The notes: generated from the letters alone by a model not told the origin. A DNA stretch of 64,000 bases from Bartonella sp. ML69XJBT (GCF_028618515.1 NZ_JAQITB010000001.1:120651-184650), one strand, 5' to 3'. Shown: positions 30,623 to 40,989, numbered from the stretch's first letter. Numbers and translations: made by a program.

Positions 30623-32116
30623 CTATTCTACTTTTGAAAGGAGTCCCAATTCTTGATAAAAATTTTGTAAAGGTGCAAGTATGGGGTTTGAAAGATTGCG
30701 GACAAGATAATTTTGCACGTAAGGGAGATATTGAAGATAAGATGATTTCCCATCACGCTGATGGAGGCGTATAAAAATCCCTAGAATTTTTGAAGCGCGC
30801 TGGGCACCAGCAAAAGCATAAAGCTTGCGGAATTCGCTTTCATCAAAAGAGCGTGTCGCTTGATAGCGTGCATTGCAATAGGCATCGAGAATTTTTGTCT
30901 CCAGTGTTGGGGAGATAAACACACGTGCATCTTGCCCTAAAGAAACAAGGTCATAGGCTGTTGGACCTATTAAGCCATCCTGAAAATCAATCAGACCAAT
31001 GCGATCCATTCCTTTTTTTTGTGCACACCAAAGAATATTGGGTGAATGATAATCACGCATAACGAAGGTCTTTTCACCTTGAGCAAGACTATCGAGATAG
31101 GGTTGCCAACAAGCAAAAAAAGTTTCACGCTGTTCTTGATCTAAAGTTTTTTGTGTTTGAAAGGGTACATACCAGTCTAGCAATAAAGAAAGTTCTGCTT
31201 GTAGTGCTTGGCAATCATAGGAGGGAATTTGCAACAAAAATGTTGCAAATTGCTTCTCTGCAGGCCACGATTTTTGATGAAAGGTAGCCAGCAATTCGCT
31301 ACAGGCGATATAGCGTTCTTCTAAAGGATAACGGTTTTGATCTAAAATTCCATCACACCCTAAATTTTCTAGAATCAAAAGACCTTTTTCAAAGTCTTCG
31401 ACAAAGATATGGGGAGCAGAAAATCCATTCTCTAAAAGAAGCTGATTAATTCCGACAAATTGGCGGATATCTTGTGCAAGTTGTGCACTTGTTATGTAAG
31501 AGAGATCAGAATTCTGTTCCCTTTGCATGGTTGGCGCATCCATGAGAACTTCACTGTGTTGTCCATCATCCAGAAGTTCATAGGTGCGTGCAGAGGCATC
31601 TCCAGCCAAAAAATGACGATGAACTTGACCGCGCCCATGGGCTGTTAAAAATGTGCGAATTGCAAAAGAGCGCTGGAGACGCTCAAGAGAATTTTGTGCA
31701 GATATGAGAGTCACATGACGCCCACAACCTTCATGTTGTAAAGTAAGTGCGAAGGTAATTGGTCCTAAAAGATCAGCACCTTTTTCTGGCCATTCGATGA
31801 GTAAAACGCTGCTTTCACGTGCTTCATAAAGCCCTAATTCATCAATTTCTTCTGCCATAGAAAGGCGGTAAAAGTCTGCATGAACAATTTCCAATTGTGG
31901 AAGTTGATAATTTTGGGCGAGAGTGAAAGTAGGGCTTGGAACATCTAGAGTTGTGTCGTTGGCAAGTGTGTGGATAATTGTCCGTGCAATAGTTGATTTT
32001 CCTGCTCCAAGATCACCTTGCAGCGTCACCAGATCACCTGGTTTTAAAGCAAGGGCTAAGTCTTGCGCGAAAAGCCTAGTTGCTTCTTCATTTTCAAGAA
32101 AAAAACGAAAATTCAT
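30623..32116 (-). CDS. tsaE: Fusion of TsaE (tRNA t6A ATPase) and an aminoglycoside-phosphotransferase-like sugar kinase
   Basis: Residues 1-150 are TsaE, the ATPase that supports threonylcarbamoyl-A37 synthesis in tRNA: Walker A LQGDLGAGKSTIARTII, DVPSPTFTLAQNY and LIEWPEKG. The rest (~345 residues) is an APH/AmgK-type kinase with VMRDYHSPNILW (catalytic loop; the usual HGD reads RDYHSPN) and GLIDFQDGLIGPTAYDL (metal-binding Asp). AmgK relatives phosphorylate N-acetylmuramic acid in cell-wall recycling; that assignment is inference. The fusion is known in Hyphomicrobiales. The start is set at ATG 32116 (MNFRFFLEN); ATG 32128 is possible, and the frame upstream is not homologous. It follows divL by 61 bases. 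Confidence 0.88.
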   Translation of the reverse strand: MNFRFFLENEEATRLFAQDLALALKPGDLVTLQGDLGAGKSTIARTIIHTLANDTTLDVPSPTFTLAQNYQLPQLEIVHADFYRLSMAEEIDELGLYEARESSVLLIEWPEKGADLLGPITFALTLQHEGCGRHVTLISAQNSLERLQRSFAIRTFLTAHGRGQVHRHFLAGDASARTYELLDDGQHSEVLMDAPTMQREQNSDLSYITSAQLAQDIRQFVGINQLLLENGFSAPHIFVEDFEKGLLILENLGCDGILDQNRYPLEERYIACSELLATFHQKSWPAEKQFATFLLQIPSYDCQALQAELSLLLDWYVPFQTQKTLDQEQRETFFACWQPYLDSLAQGEKTFVMRDYHSPNILWCAQKKGMDRIGLIDFQDGLIGPTAYDLVSLGQDARVFISPTLETKILDAYCNARYQATRSFDESEFRKLYAFAGAQRASKILGIFIRLHQRDGKSSYLQYLPYVQNYLVRNLSNPILAPLQNFYQELGLLSKVE

Positions 32117-32177
32117 GAACAATTCCATGCCATGGGTAAAAAAATTGTAATAATAATTGTAATAATAAAAGACGAGA

Positions 32178-34592
32178 TTAAAAAACTTTATCTCCTTTGG
32201 AAATCGGGAAAAAACATTTAACTGTTGTTCCTTTTCCCATACCGGTAAGAATTTCAACATGTCCACCATGGAGTTCGACAAAGCTTTTAACAAGGGACAG
32301 ACCAAGACCTGCTCCCGCACGCCCACCATGATGTGAATGCGAAGAAAAACGTTTAAAAATGCGATCTAAGATATCTTCTGGAATATCAGAGCCCTCGTTG
32401 TGAACACTAAAGATAATATTATCATCTTGTTCATCAACACAAAATTCAATCGTGCTTGCTTCTGGTGCAAAATTAATGGCGTTGCTGAGAACATTAACAA
32501 AAATTTGATGCAAACGTGTTGCATCAGCAGAGATACAATTTAAAGAAGGAGAAATTTGTTGTAAAAGCGTGATATGGCGCTCATTAAGGCGTTCTTCGAC
32601 ACGTGTGACTGCTTGTATCATGGCATCGGCAATATTTACGGGTTGTACGTCTAGCTCCATAATGCCTGCATCAAGAGTTGCAAGGTCAAGGATGTCATTA
32701 ACAATATTTAAAAGGGTGCCTGATTCTGAATGAATGTGCCCAAGATATTCTTTTTGGCGTTCATTAAGAGGGCCAAAAATTTGATCGCGTAAAATATCAG
32801 AAAATCCAATAATATTGGTGAGAGGTGTACGCAGCTCATAGGAAACATGTTGAACAAACTCATTACGCAAACGATCGGCACTTTCTAAGGCATCATTTTT
32901 TTCTTGAAGAGCACGTGCTACATGAACAGTATCTGTAACATTAACGAAATTAAGCATTGTTTGTCCATCAGGAAGCGGTACCAATTTATAGTCAATGATC
33001 ATGCCATTTTTAAGGTCCATACGACCTGAATATATATCGCGTTTTTCAGCAAAACCTGTAATAAACTGGGTAAATTGATCCCATTCTCTTCCCATGGTTA
33101 AAGTTGAACAATGGCTTTGCAATTGGGTAATATGGGTACCTTCTACCAATAAGTTATAAGGGAGAGACCATAATTTTGATAAAACAGGATTTGATAAACG
33201 AAGTCGTCCATCCGTGCCAAAAACCACCACACCTTCTGAAAGTTTATCAAGCGTTTCGCCTTGTATTTTAATGAGTGTATTGTAGCGCCGTTCAAGATCA
33301 ATTTTTTCTGTAAGATTTTCATAAAGCCAAGTGACTCCTCCTTGTGGATGAGGGCTGGAAATAACACGCACTGTGCGTCCATCTGGAAGATTCCAAATTT
33401 GTTGATTGGCTTCCGTTTGTTGATAGGCTTTAAAAAGTTCTTCTTTCCATGTGCGCCAATCAGGATGTTCCGCAATGAGCCCTTTTTCACGCAGACGTTC
33501 AAGAAGCAATGTATGGCTTGGTCCACTTTCTAAAAAAGTACTTTCCAATGGCCATAAAATTTTAAAAGCATGATTGCAGAATTTTAACTTTTGGTTGCTA
33601 TCAAAAACAGCGACAGCTGTTGAAATTTGATCAAGTGTTTCACAATGGCTTTGCAGAACACGTTTGAGTTCATTGGCAAGATTTTCATAGGGGCTGTCAT
33701 CATGTGCAAAAGCTGCCATTCCTTCGGCTGTTGTAATTCGTGTGAGATGAAAACAATGCCGTTCTCCATCAATAACCGTATGAACATGCTCTTGAAAAAT
33801 TGTTTCGACCTCATCGGTTTTCCGTTGTGTTGTTTCATTGAAAAGATCATCTATTTCATGACTATCTTCTCGAAAGCCGGTCATTTCTCTAAAGGCACGA
33901 TTAACAAAACAAACTCTTCCTTCACAATCTCGTATCCATACCGGTTCTTGAATACGATCAAGAAGATTACGCTGCATTCTCAGTTCGATAAGGATTTTAG
34001 AGATATCTTTTTTTAAGCGCGCATTTTCGCTCTGCTGTGTTGAAATATCTTGAAAGCGTGCAATGGCTACTGTTCCAGCAATTACCCCTGTAACTTGTAA
34101 TAGCGTATTATTTATCGTGGTGATAGACAATTCAAAAGGGTGAGATTCGTAACGTAATTGTGTTAATGCATAGTCAAGTTCTCGGCGTGAATTTTCTTCA
34201 AGCCAGAGCTCAAAACACTGAAAATCTTTCTGATCAATTCCTAAATTTTGTAATGCAGGAATGTTACCAACAACACGAGGTAAAGCGCTTGGGTTTTCCC
34301 AAATAAGGAGAGATTGTCCCGTTTCTTTTAAAAGCCATTCATAATATTTAAGTTTTTCAAAAAGCTCTACTTGAGTTGCTTGCAGAGGCTGCCATGCAGC
34401 TTTTTTTGCACGCGTAATAACAGCTATACACATAAAAAGTGAGGCGGAAAAGATTCCTCCACACAGTGCTAAAAGGAGCCATGGACCATCTGGAAAAGTA
34501 AATGGTAGAAGCCTTTCCAATGGTTGAGCAACAACACATTTTGGAAAAAAAAGGAAAAGAAGACAAAAAATATACGCGAAAATTCGCATCAT
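32178..34592 (-). CDS. divL: DivL-type PAS sensor kinase homologue with Tyr at the phospho-acceptor position
   Basis: About 804 residues. It has an N-terminal hydrophobic signal/anchor (MMRIFAYIFCLLFLFFPK) and a second membrane segment (WLLLALCGGIFSASLFMCIA), several PAS-like regions, and a histidine-kinase core. The dimerisation box reads FVQHVSYELRTPLTNIIGFS, with Tyr where kinases have His. The ATP-binding domain is intact: NVLSNAINFAPEA (N box) and AGAGLGLSLVKSFVELHGG (G2 box). Tyr at this site is the hallmark of DivL, the essential regulator that controls the CckA-CtrA cell-cycle phosphorelay in alphaproteobacteria. It lies between ahcY and the tsaE fusion gene. The start is uncertain: an ATG pair at 34592/34589 without a clear ribosome-binding site, and a GTG at 34637 is also possible. 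Confidence 0.82.
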   Translation of the reverse strand: MMRIFAYIFCLLFLFFPKCVVAQPLERLLPFTFPDGPWLLLALCGGIFSASLFMCIAVITRAKKAAWQPLQATQVELFEKLKYYEWLLKETGQSLLIWENPSALPRVVGNIPALQNLGIDQKDFQCFELWLEENSRRELDYALTQLRYESHPFELSITTINNTLLQVTGVIAGTVAIARFQDISTQQSENARLKKDISKILIELRMQRNLLDRIQEPVWIRDCEGRVCFVNRAFREMTGFREDSHEIDDLFNETTQRKTDEVETIFQEHVHTVIDGERHCFHLTRITTAEGMAAFAHDDSPYENLANELKRVLQSHCETLDQISTAVAVFDSNQKLKFCNHAFKILWPLESTFLESGPSHTLLLERLREKGLIAEHPDWRTWKEELFKAYQQTEANQQIWNLPDGRTVRVISSPHPQGGVTWLYENLTEKIDLERRYNTLIKIQGETLDKLSEGVVVFGTDGRLRLSNPVLSKLWSLPYNLLVEGTHITQLQSHCSTLTMGREWDQFTQFITGFAEKRDIYSGRMDLKNGMIIDYKLVPLPDGQTMLNFVNVTDTVHVARALQEKNDALESADRLRNEFVQHVSYELRTPLTNIIGFSDILRDQIFGPLNERQKEYLGHIHSESGTLLNIVNDILDLATLDAGIMELDVQPVNIADAMIQAVTRVEERLNERHITLLQQISPSLNCISADATRLHQIFVNVLSNAINFAPEASTIEFCVDEQDDNIIFSVHNEGSDIPEDILDRIFKRFSSHSHHGGRAGAGLGLSLVKSFVELHGGHVEILTGMGKGTTVKCFFPISKGDKVF

Positions 34593-34676
34593 TTTTTGAG
34601 CTTTTTTTAGAGGGACATAATCACCACAGCGGAGCACGGCGCCTTTTCCTTTTTTCTTTTAACCCAAGAAAACATT

Positions 34677-36074
34677 TTAGTAACGATAATGATTTGGTTT
34701 ATAAGGTCCTTGTGGTGTAACTCCAATATAGGCCGCTTGTTCTTCTGATAAAGTGGTTAGTTTTATTCCTAGCCGATTAAGATGAAGGCGGGCAACTTTT
34801 TCATCAAGATGTTTCGGCAAAACAGCCACTTCATTTTTGTAGTGGACTGAACGGGTAAAGAGTTCGATTTGCGCTAAAACTTGGTTCGTAAATGAGGCCG
34901 ACATGACAAAAGAGGGATGTCCCGTAGCATTACCAAGGTTAAGTAAACGCCCCTCAGAAAGCAAAATGATGCGTTTTCCATCGGGAAAGGTAATCATATC
35001 GACTTGTGGTTTAATATTCGTCCATGGCAAATTTCTAAGAGCTGATACTTGGATTTCATTATCAAAGTGCCCAATATTTCCAAGGATACACATATCTTTT
35101 AACTGTCGCATATGGTCTAAACGGACAATATCTTTATTGCCTGTTGTGGTGATGATAATATCGGCACTAGAAGCATCATCATCTAGATTCACAACTTCAT
35201 AACCATCCATAGCTGCTTGAAGGGCGCAGATTGGATCAATTTCTGTCACTTTAACGCGCGCTCCAGCACCTGAAAGAGAGGCTGCTGAACCTTTACCTAC
35301 ATCTCCATATCCACAGACAATGGCTGTTTTACCAGCTATCATAACATCTGTTGCGCGCCGAATACCGTCTACGAGTGATTCTCGACATCCGTATTTATTA
35401 TCAAATTTTGATTTTGTGACACTATCATTGACATTAATAGCAGGAAAAGGCAAAAGCCCTTCCTTTTGTAATTGATAAAGACGGTTTACACCTGTTGTGG
35501 TTTCTTCGCTCACACCTTTGATTGCTGCGCGCTGTCGTGTGAAAAAACCTGGTGTAGTCTCCATACGCTTTTGGATTTGTTTGAAAAAGAATTCTTCTTC
35601 TTCTGTTTTAGGATGAGAGAGAATATCTTTATTTTCTTCCGCACGGCATCCCATCAAAATATAATTTGTAGCATCAGCTCCATCATCTAAAATAAGATTT
35701 GAAGGATTGCCATCTGGCCATTGGAAAATGGCATCTATATAAGTCCAATATTCTTGCAATGTTTCCCCCTTAACTGCAAAAACAGGGATACCAGTGGCTG
35801 CAATAGCCGCTGCTGCGTGATCTTGTGTAGAAAAAATATTGCTAGAACTCCACCGCACATCAGCTCCGATAGTTGTTAATGTTTCAATTAAAACAGCTGT
35901 TTGAATCGTCATATGCAATGAACCAGAAATGCGTGCTCCACGCAAAGGTTGAAGAGAAGAAAACTCTTTACGACACGCCATTAAACCAGGCATTTCTGTC
36001 TCAGCGATATCCAGTTCTTTACGGCCATAAGCAGCAAGATCGATATCTTTGACAACATAATCTGGAGTTGCCAT
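34677..36074 (-). CDS. ahcY: S-adenosylhomocysteine hydrolase
   Basis: Splits S-adenosylhomocysteine into adenosine and homocysteine and so relieves product inhibition of methyltransferases. 465 residues. The NAD-binding loop [31 protein letters not shown] and the C-terminal [10 protein letters not shown] that reaches the neighbouring active site are all present. The start ATG 36074 has AAAGGAATAAAG upstream. It lies upstream of divL on the same strand. Confidence 0.96.
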   Translation of the reverse strand: MATPDYVVKDIDLAAYGRKELDIAETEMPGLMACRKEFSSLQPLRGARISGSLHMTIQTAVLIETLTTIGADVRWSSSNIFSTQDHAAAAIAATGIPVFAVKGETLQEYWTYIDAIFQWPDGNPSNLILDDGADATNYILMGCRAEENKDILSHPKTEEEEFFFKQIQKRMETTPGFFTRQRAAIKGVSEETTTGVNRLYQLQKEGLLPFPAINVNDSVTKSKFDNKYGCRESLVDGIRRATDVMIAGKTAIVCGYGDVGKGSAASLSGAGARVKVTEIDPICALQAAMDGYEVVNLDDDASSADIIITTTGNKDIVRLDHMRQLKDMCILGNIGHFDNEIQVSALRNLPWTNIKPQVDMITFPDGKRIILLSEGRLLNLGNATGHPSFVMSASFTNQVLAQIELFTRSVHYKNEVAVLPKHLDEKVARLHLNRLGIKLTTLSEEQAAYIGVTPQGPYKPNHYRY

Positions 36075-36802
36075 TCTTTATTCCTTTAAAATCATTTTTC
36101 CCCAGACGGTAGGAGAAATTAAAAAAAAATGCAAGCCAATAGCAAGACTTCTTTATGTAAAAAATCCTTTATTAAAATCCCCATAAATTTGTGCAATAAA
36201 GACGCTTTTATCTATCGAAACAATGAATGTAACAAACAGAATATAAAGGGACTCATAAATTTTATTGAGCAAGCAAAATTTATCAATATTTATTGTTTTA
36301 AAGTGGTGAGAACAGGAGAGTAAAAAAAGACTGTGACGAAATTATATTATAAAAAAACTAAGACATATAAATTTCATCAATAGGCTTCTCTTTTTCTTTC
36401 GAGAGACGACAAGTGAATGAAATGACAAAAAAATACATGTTTATAAAGAACGATACCTTATTGTATTGCTTATTCGTATATTTATTTTAAAGGAATATTT
36501 TATTTTTCTTCTCATTTCACGTTTGCAATACTACCTATGAATAGTACAGTAATACAAAATTTATAGGATACTAGCATCCTTATGGTTATAAGGTAATTAA
36601 GCAAAACCATAATGATATTTTTTTATCTTCAATATTTTTCCCGTTCTTGCATGAAGACAATTCAGATGTATTTAATTCATTTTCGAACGATTTTTCTTCA
36701 CATATCTAGTTTTTATGTGATGCGCAAGTACAAGCCTTTTTATGATTCTGCGTGAGAGGAGAGTAAAGTGAGAAAATATAACGTTCTTTGATATCTCTGT
36801 TT
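36075..36802. other. Gene-free AT-rich interval
   Basis: Upstream region of ahcY. I looked for a SAM- or SAH-type riboswitch and saw no convincing pseudoknot-like element. The 64-codon plus-strand frame at 36129 has no coding features. Confidence 0.45.
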
Positions 36803-37080
36803 CAATTAAACACTTCTATCTTTACGCTTAGTAATAAGCCGGTACCATTATTATACTTGCCACCCCCCAATGTTGTTATAGACCTTGACATCTAAGACGA
36901 TTCATAAGAGCCATTTTACTCCTTTCTTAATAGTTTTTATCCATACGCTCATCCCATTTGTAACGTGCAAACGAATGGTTTTGATTGATTCAACATGGGA
37001 AAGATTTTAAATGAGAGAGTCTTAGGATATTCAAGATTCTCATTTAATATGAATAACGCTAGATTATCTATATAAATCAA
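36803..37080 (-). repeat. Integrase-remnant interspersed repeat, copy C
   Basis: Minus-strand copy, very close to copy A. It starts at 37080 with TTGATTTATATAGATAATC, keeps a palindromic block with GAGAATC and GACTCTC, CATTCGTTTGCACGTTAC, the ribosome-binding site AAAGGAG and ATG, then encodes MALMNRLRCQGL and a stop. Frameshifted codons further on read GKYNNGTGL and KRKDRSV, matching the GKYNDGAGL and HKRKDGGA blocks of the recombinase N-terminus. Confidence 0.65.
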
Positions 37081-37152
37081 TACGTTGCTATCTCAAGAAA
37101 GAAACAAATAATTAAAAATCAATATGTTGATTAATTCTTGCTAGAATATGCA

Positions 37153-38151
37153 CTAGGCTGGTAAATTTTTGGAAAATTGACCGTGTGGGCGAAATCGCCA
37201 GAGATAACTTGGCAAGAGAGCAGCCATTGCTCTGGGGGTAATACCAGCACCTTCTAAAGTATACCCATTTTTGATAGCTTCTTGAGAAACAATATTATCC
37301 ATTTGTAAGAAGTGTATCTGGTTAGTTGTCACAAGTGTTGGCAAGAAAGGCAATTTACCGATCATTCCCCAAAAGCTTCCCATCAATAGCCCTACAGAAA
37401 GAGGCATAGACAAAATGGTTTTCTTACGATGAATGATTTTTAATATATTTTCAAGGGCATTTCGGAACGTAATAATTTGTGGACCACCAAGATCATAACT
37501 TTTTCCAGAGATTACTTGTCCTTCTAAAGCACGAACGACAAATTCAGCGATGTCCCCAACATATACGGGCTGTAATTTACTTTGTCCACCACCAAAAAGG
37601 GGCATGATTGGTAAAAAACACGACAAGTTTGCTAAGGTGTTAAAAAAACAATCCTCTGGTCCAAAGATAACGGATGGGCGCATAATAATTGCTTGAGGAT
37701 GCGTGTTCTGGACGATTTGTTCACTCATAAATTTAACGCGTGCATAAAGGAATTTAGCGTTTTGATTGGCTACAAGCGCAGACATGTAGATAAGTGGAAT
37801 GCCAGCTTGAGCTGTTAATTCAGCGACATTTTTTGCACCATCAATTTGTGTATTTTGAAAATTTGATTGATTTGCTTGTGTTAAGCTACCAGGAAGAAAG
37901 ACAGCACCGTCTGCTCCAAGCAATGCGCGTGCAACAGAGGCGCGATGCTTGATATTGGTTTTCAGCATTTGGGTTTGCCCTACTTCTCCTATTTGGAGCA
38001 TATAATAAGCTTTTTGCGGATGACGAACAGCAATACGAACACGATAACCCCGCTTGGTTAAAGTTTCCACGACATGCCGTCCGACAAAACCAGAGCCACC
38101 AAAAACAGTGATAAGTTTAGGATGTTGATAAAGTGCATAATCGAGTTGCAT
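37153..38151 (-). CDS. Complex I NDUFA9-type NAD(P)-binding protein (atypical short-chain dehydrogenase)
   Basis: 332 residues with an N-terminal dinucleotide-binding motif ITVFGGSGFVGRHVVETLTK and NAD-epimerase-like blocks (MRPSVIFGPEDCFFN, DLGGPQIITF). Sequence type and length match the NDUFA9/complex I 39-kDa-like family found in alphaproteobacteria. It is not part of a nuo operon here, and its role (respiratory complex accessory or quinone-related) is not settled by sequence. It lies 42 bases downstream of folC on the same strand. Confidence 0.82.
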   Translation of the reverse strand: MQLDYALYQHPKLITVFGGSGFVGRHVVETLTKRGYRVRIAVRHPQKAYYMLQIGEVGQTQMLKTNIKHRASVARALLGADGAVFLPGSLTQANQSNFQNTQIDGAKNVAELTAQAGIPLIYMSALVANQNAKFLYARVKFMSEQIVQNTHPQAIIMRPSVIFGPEDCFFNTLANLSCFLPIMPLFGGGQSKLQPVYVGDIAEFVVRALEGQVISGKSYDLGGPQIITFRNALENILKIIHRKKTILSMPLSVGLLMGSFWGMIGKLPFLPTLVTTNQIHFLQMDNIVSQEAIKNGYTLEGAGITPRAMAALLPSYLWRFRPHGQFSKNLPA

Positions 38152-38193
38152 GATTTAAAAATCTATCTTTCAAAGCTCCATGAATATCAATTT

Positions 38194-39513
38194 TTAACAT
38201 GGTGGTGTTTTATTGTCACGTAAAATATCACCGGCAAGATAAAGGGAACCAGCAATAAGGACAATAGCATCTTGATACTCTGTCTTAATTTTCTGTAAGG
38301 TATCTTTTAGATGCGGTTGTGGAGTGGAAAAAATCCCTGCTTTTCGTGCTGATTCAGCTAAAATCGTTGGACAAATACCGGCAGTACTGTCAGTTAATGG
38401 GATTGTGTAAACTTTATCTACGAGGTTTGCTAACGGACGAAAATAACCAACAGCATCTTTGGTATTGAGCATACCAGAAATCATAATAAAAGGACGGTTT
38501 GTTTTTTTTCTCCACTTGGTAAGTTCTGCTGCAACAGCTTTTCCAGCAGCAGGATTGTGACCACCATCGAGCCATAAATCAATATGAGGAGACAGCTGAT
38601 CAACCAAATATCCATAGGTAAGATGTTGCATCCGTGCTGGCCAGTAAATATTTCGTAAAGCATAACTTATTGCGTGTTCTGAAAGCCTGAAACCTGCTTG
38701 ATGCACTGCTTCAAGAGCAGCTCCAGTATTAGCAATTTGGTGGGTTCCAATAAGGTTAGGGAGCGGAAGATCCATAAGACCTTGATTATTTTGAAAGACC
38801 ATACGTCCATGTTCTGTATAGCTCTGATAATCTTGATCAAAGAGAGAATATGGTGCTTTGTTTTTATCAGCAAGTGTCGTTAACACAGAAAGCGTTTCAT
38901 CATGATCTTGCTTACTAATAACCACTGGAACAGCAGGTTTGATAATTCCCCCTTTTTGAAAAGCGATTTGTGCAATTGTGTTGCCAAGAAAAGTCTCATG
39001 ATCATAATCAATAGGCATAATAAGAGAGACAGCTGGTTTATTAATCACATTAGTAGCATCAAAACGTCCTCCTAAACCAACTTCTAAAATCACGACATCA
39101 GCTGGATGTGTACTAAACAGCATAAAAGCAGCAGCTGTGAGAATTTCAAAAATAGTAATTGGTTTTTGACGATACACCTTTATAATTTCACGAATTGTCT
39201 CAGCCAGTTGGCTCTCTGTAACAAGTTGACCACCTCCTTTTTGTCCTATACGGAAGCGTTCATTCCAGTTGACCAGATGAGGTGAGCTGTATACATGAAC
39301 GCGGTAACCTGCACTTTCTAAAAGAGCACGACAAATTGCACAGGCCGATCCTTTACCATTTGTTCCAGCAATATGAATAACAGGAGCGAGTTTTAAATGT
39401 GGATTACCAAGGTATTCTAAAAGGTAAAGAATACGTTCTAAAGAGAGATCAAACTTTTTGGGATAATTTTTCAGTAACTCATTGATCATCCTTTGTACTT
39501 GTTTTTTTTTCAT
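38194..39513 (-). CDS. folC: Folylpolyglutamate synthase / dihydrofolate synthase
   Basis: An ATP-dependent ligase of the Mur family that makes dihydrofolate and adds glutamate to folates. The P-loop is IHIAGTNGKGSACAICRALL and the omega-loop region has EVGLGGRFDATNVI. LDGGHNPAAGKAVAAEL is the C-terminal ligase-domain signature (HNP). 439 residues is normal. It starts 4 bases after the accD stop, so the two form an operon, as in many alphaproteobacteria. Confidence 0.94.
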   Translation of the reverse strand: MKKKQVQRMINELLKNYPKKFDLSLERILYLLEYLGNPHLKLAPVIHIAGTNGKGSACAICRALLESAGYRVHVYSSPHLVNWNERFRIGQKGGGQLVTESQLAETIREIIKVYRQKPITIFEILTAAAFMLFSTHPADVVILEVGLGGRFDATNVINKPAVSLIMPIDYDHETFLGNTIAQIAFQKGGIIKPAVPVVISKQDHDETLSVLTTLADKNKAPYSLFDQDYQSYTEHGRMVFQNNQGLMDLPLPNLIGTHQIANTGAALEAVHQAGFRLSEHAISYALRNIYWPARMQHLTYGYLVDQLSPHIDLWLDGGHNPAAGKAVAAELTKWRKKTNRPFIMISGMLNTKDAVGYFRPLANLVDKVYTIPLTDSTAGICPTILAESARKAGIFSTPQPHLKDTLQKIKTEYQDAIVLIAGSLYLAGDILRDNKTPPC

Positions 39514-39517
39514 GAAG

Positions 39518-40438
39518 TTAAGCCGCTTTTGTTGTAGAAAGCGAGGGATGAGAATCTGTTGGAGATGGATTGGAAGGGTTAACAGCTGCAGGATGTTTCA
39601 TCATTAAGCGGAGAAGTCGTGCAATGGTTGTTTTCATTTCCAAACGCGATACGACCATATCAATCATACCATGTTCGAGCAGATATTCGCTGCTCTGAAA
39701 ACCTTCTGGTAAAGTCTCACGTATAGTTTGTTGAATCACACGTGGTCCGGCGAAACCAATCATAGCACCGGGTTCAGCAATGTGAACATCACCAAGCATG
39801 GCATAAGAAGCAGTAACACCACCGGTAGTTGGATTGGTAAGAACCACAATATAAGGAAGTTTTGCTTCTTTGAGCATTTCAATGGCTACAGTTGTACGAG
39901 GCATTTGCATCAAGGAGAGTGTTCCTTCTTGCATGCGTGCACCACCAGAAGCGGCAAAAAGAACCAACGGACATTTTTCGGCAATGGCGGTATCAAAAGC
40001 TTTGATGATGGCTTCTCCTGAAGCCATACCAAGGGATCCACCCATGAAGGCGAAGTCTTGGACGATAGCTATAATTGGTAAGCCTTCAATAGTACCACGT
40101 GCGCTTAAAATATTGTCATCAACTCCAAGTTTAGAACGATAATCTTTTAACCGATCAATATAGCGTTTTTCATCACGAAACTTTAAAGGATCTGTTACAA
40201 CTTTTGGATTTTCCAGAGGCGTATAAACACCATCATCAAAAAAATGCATAAGACGATTTTTAGCGCTGATGCGCATGTGATAACCAGAACTTGGAATGAC
40301 ATATTGATTCATCTCCAAATCTTTATGAAAGACCATTTCACCACTGGTGGGATCTTTTATCCATAGATTATCTGGAATTTCACGGCGTCCCAATATAGAA
40401 TTAATTTTAGGGCGAACATAATTTGTAATCCAGTTCAT
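39518..40438 (-). CDS. accD: Acetyl-CoA carboxylase carboxyltransferase subunit beta, zinc-finger residues lost
   Basis: With AccA it moves the carboxyl group from carboxybiotin to acetyl-CoA in fatty-acid synthesis. The carboxyltransferase core is intact: [37 protein letters not shown] and [19 protein letters not shown]. The N-terminal zinc ribbon, which has four Cys in E. coli AccD, here reads [17 protein letters not shown] and [12 protein letters not shown] with no Cys. 306 residues is otherwise normal. The folC gene follows. The trp genes that precede accD in many relatives are absent. Confidence 0.93.
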   Translation of the reverse strand: MNWITNYVRPKINSILGRREIPDNLWIKDPTSGEMVFHKDLEMNQYVIPSSGYHMRISAKNRLMHFFDDGVYTPLENPKVVTDPLKFRDEKRYIDRLKDYRSKLGVDDNILSARGTIEGLPIIAIVQDFAFMGGSLGMASGEAIIKAFDTAIAEKCPLVLFAASGGARMQEGTLSLMQMPRTTVAIEMLKEAKLPYIVVLTNPTTGGVTASYAMLGDVHIAEPGAMIGFAGPRVIQQTIRETLPEGFQSSEYLLEHGMIDMVVSRLEMKTTIARLLRLMMKHPAAVNPSNPSPTDSHPSLSTTKAA

Positions 40439-40989
40439 CTGTATAGCCTTTCTTTAAATATGATACAGTTTTTACATGATTTCAAAGAATATAGAACTTA
40501 AGATCTCAGACTCACTTTGCCAGCTGAATAAATCAGTTTCTTTAATATCTTTACCAGTATATGAATAGCTCCCACTCCACTGTCCTTTTTTCTAATATCA
40601 TAGCAACTTTCTCCATTAAGAGTATTCCTTACAACAAGTCTCTCAACAGTTTTAATAACTAAGGTTATTTATTTTGTTTTGATATCAAAATCCATTTCTT
40701 GCACTGGTTGGCAAATTTTTCATTTGCTTCTGATGAAAACGCATATTCAATGAACCATTAACACCAATGCCTTTGAAGCAAAGAAGCTTTATAAAATACC
40801 CACAGGACTATAATAGTCTATAAAAATGACGGGTACGATAACATTATGTTATCGAAACGCCAACATCAGAGCAAGATTTTTTTCAAGAGATTTCTTGGAT
40901 GAGAGAAATAAAAGCGCTCATTTTAAAGCATATAACTATTGCTTATACCCTTTACGCATGAATTTTGTTTGGGTTTTCAGGAAGTGCTA
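40439..40989. other. Gene-free interval upstream of accD
   Basis: In many alphaproteobacteria trpF-trpB-trpA stands directly upstream of accD. Nothing recognisable from these genes is left here, and no other ORF or RNA was seen. The accD promoter should lie here. Confidence 0.4.

Noticed and set aside
36075..36200. SAM/SAH riboswitch upstream of ahcY
   Set aside because: No conserved helix-pseudoknot pattern could be found by eye in the leader.
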